From positions 1 to 20,533 of IMG/VR virus record IMGVR_UViG_3300030328_002868: a stretch of 20,533 nucleotides of DNA; one strand, written 5' to 3'. This document shows positions 19,837 through 20,533 of this stretch, piece after piece. The position numbers and the translations under genes were made by a program. This stretch comes from a virus. The notes beneath the pieces were generated by a model that saw only the letters and a list, made by a program, of their open reading frames with translations, had not been told where the DNA came from and made no database searches. How positions within the stretch are numbered: position 1 is the first letter of the stretch; the number at the start of each line of letters is the position of its first letter.

Positions 19837-20533
19837 CTATTCTGCTCAGGGATAGCAAAAGAATGTAAGTCTAAAACCCTTTGTAGTGGTATCGCTGCGA
19901 CTTGAGGAACAATTGAATTACCTAATGCTTTAAGTCTGTGTACCCGATTGGATAGCCCATCATCTCCTCTACGAAGAACGGGTTGAGACTCATATTTTCG
20001 CCAGTTTGGGTAAAGGCGTCTGGAAGTAGCGGCCCATATCCCCTTTCCCTGAACCCTTTTGTTTGTGGCCCCTTGTGATCTCTGGAGCATGGAGTCGGCA
20101 ACAGAGCTCCTAACAGTGGTGTTCCTCCTTGTTTGATTTTTGCCCTCCTGTCTCCTACTGACGCTAGTGGCGTAGGCAATAATCCAAATTCGTTCTCTTT
20201 TGTGACAGGCTCCCAATGCACTTGCAGGTATGCACGCCCATTCACAATTGAACCCTGCCTCGGCCAACTCTCCGAGTACGATTCCCAATCCGTTATTAAG
20301 GATCGCTGCCACGTTTTCCAAGACGACGTAAGAGGGGCGTGCCAGGCGAATGACTCGCATGAGCTCGTAAAAGAGACCTGACCTAGTTTCTTCGGTGATA
20401 CCTTTGCCTTGTCCTGCAACTGAGATGTCTTGGCAGGGGAATCCTCCAGAAATAACGTCTGCTGAATATGGTTCTGGCTTGTAGGTTTTGATGTCGTCAT
20501 AGATAGGAACGTTAGGCCAATGCTTTTTTAAAA
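19833..20533 (-). CDS. DNA (cytosine-5) methyltransferase, N-terminus beyond window
   Basis: The frame is open from the right edge to TGA at 19835-19833, giving 232 residues here. The catalytic motif IV is 'SGGFPCQDIS' (Pro-Cys-Gln at 20438-20430). Motif VI is 'VVLENVAAIL' (Glu-Asn-Val at 20318-20310). Then come the arginine motif 'HKRERIWIIA' and the C-terminal 'RLKALGNSIVPQVA' (motif X, GNSIVP). The usual SAM-binding motif I lies outside the window. The region between the arginine motif and motif X, the target-recognition part, is short (about 70 residues). The enzyme methylates C5 of cytosine; its site is unknown. It may protect phage DNA from host restriction. No restriction endonuclease is visible next to it. 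Confidence 0.88.
   Translation of the reverse strand, partial: LKKHWPNVPIYDDIKTYKPEPYSADVISGGFPCQDISVAGQGKGITEETRSGLFYELMRVIRLARPSYVVLENVAAILNNGLGIVLGELAEAGFNCEWACIPASALGACHKRERIWIIAYATSVSRRQEGKNQTRRNTTVRSSVADSMLQRSQGATNKRVQGKGIWAATSRRLYPNWRKYESQPVLRRGDDGLSNRVHRLKALGNSIVPQVAAIPLQRVLDLHSFAIPEQNS

Noticed and set aside
20133-20381. 82-residue plus-strand frame near the right edge
   Set aside because: Antisense to the conserved methyltransferase region; no coding evidence of its own.
19922-20500. 192-residue minus-strand open frame over the methyltransferase
   Set aside because: It lies in another frame of the methyltransferase gene, which holds PCQ, ENV and GNSIVP motifs; this frame shows no recognisable family.

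Overview
The window is a stretch of a tailed-phage genome with long non-contractile (siphovirus) tail genes. It is AT-rich by eye. The gene families after the tail, judged from memory of marine phages, point to a cyanophage of picocyanobacteria (Synechococcus/Prochlorococcus). That host call is an inference. No host gene, integrase, tRNA, CRISPR array or insertion sequence was seen.

From position 1 to about 14.85 kb there is one dense plus-strand virion operon in lambda/HK97 order. It holds the 3' part of an HK97-fold major capsid gene, two small head-region proteins, a gpFII-like joining protein, a gpU-like tail terminator, the tail tube, a gpG/gpGT chaperone pair, the tape measure, gpM-, gpL-, gpK-, gpI- and gpJ-like tail-tip proteins, and then a fibre region. 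The chaperone pair has a textbook -1 frameshift signal (A_AAA_AAC, 5-nt spacer, 11-bp hairpin). The fibre region holds a collar-type fibre, two fibre/chaperone pairs in tandem, a long carbohydrate-binding-like fibre and a 53-residue end protein. Genes mostly touch or overlap by 1-17 nt. The gpL homologue lacks the cysteine-rich iron-sulphur end.

From 14.84 to 18.97 kb the coding strand switches repeatedly. Small membrane-protein genes on both strands flank a compact minus-strand block (17975 to 15874). That block encodes one membrane-anchored protein followed by three proteins with export signals and beta/Thr/Ser-rich or adhesin-like sequence. It lies where many phages carry lysis genes, and no ordinary endolysin is visible, so this is the best candidate here for an undescribed envelope or lysis system. 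Two of its starts are abnormal: one has no ATG/GTG/TTG near its signal peptide, and one overlaps a 26-residue hydrophobic micro-ORF.

From 18.97 to 20.53 kb a factor-independent terminator closes the plus-strand side. Next comes a 150-nt gene-free segment that folds on paper into a nested structure. Three minus-strand genes follow: a small unknown, a coiled-coil protein under a near-consensus sigma70 promoter, and a cytosine-5 DNA methyltransferase that runs off the right edge.
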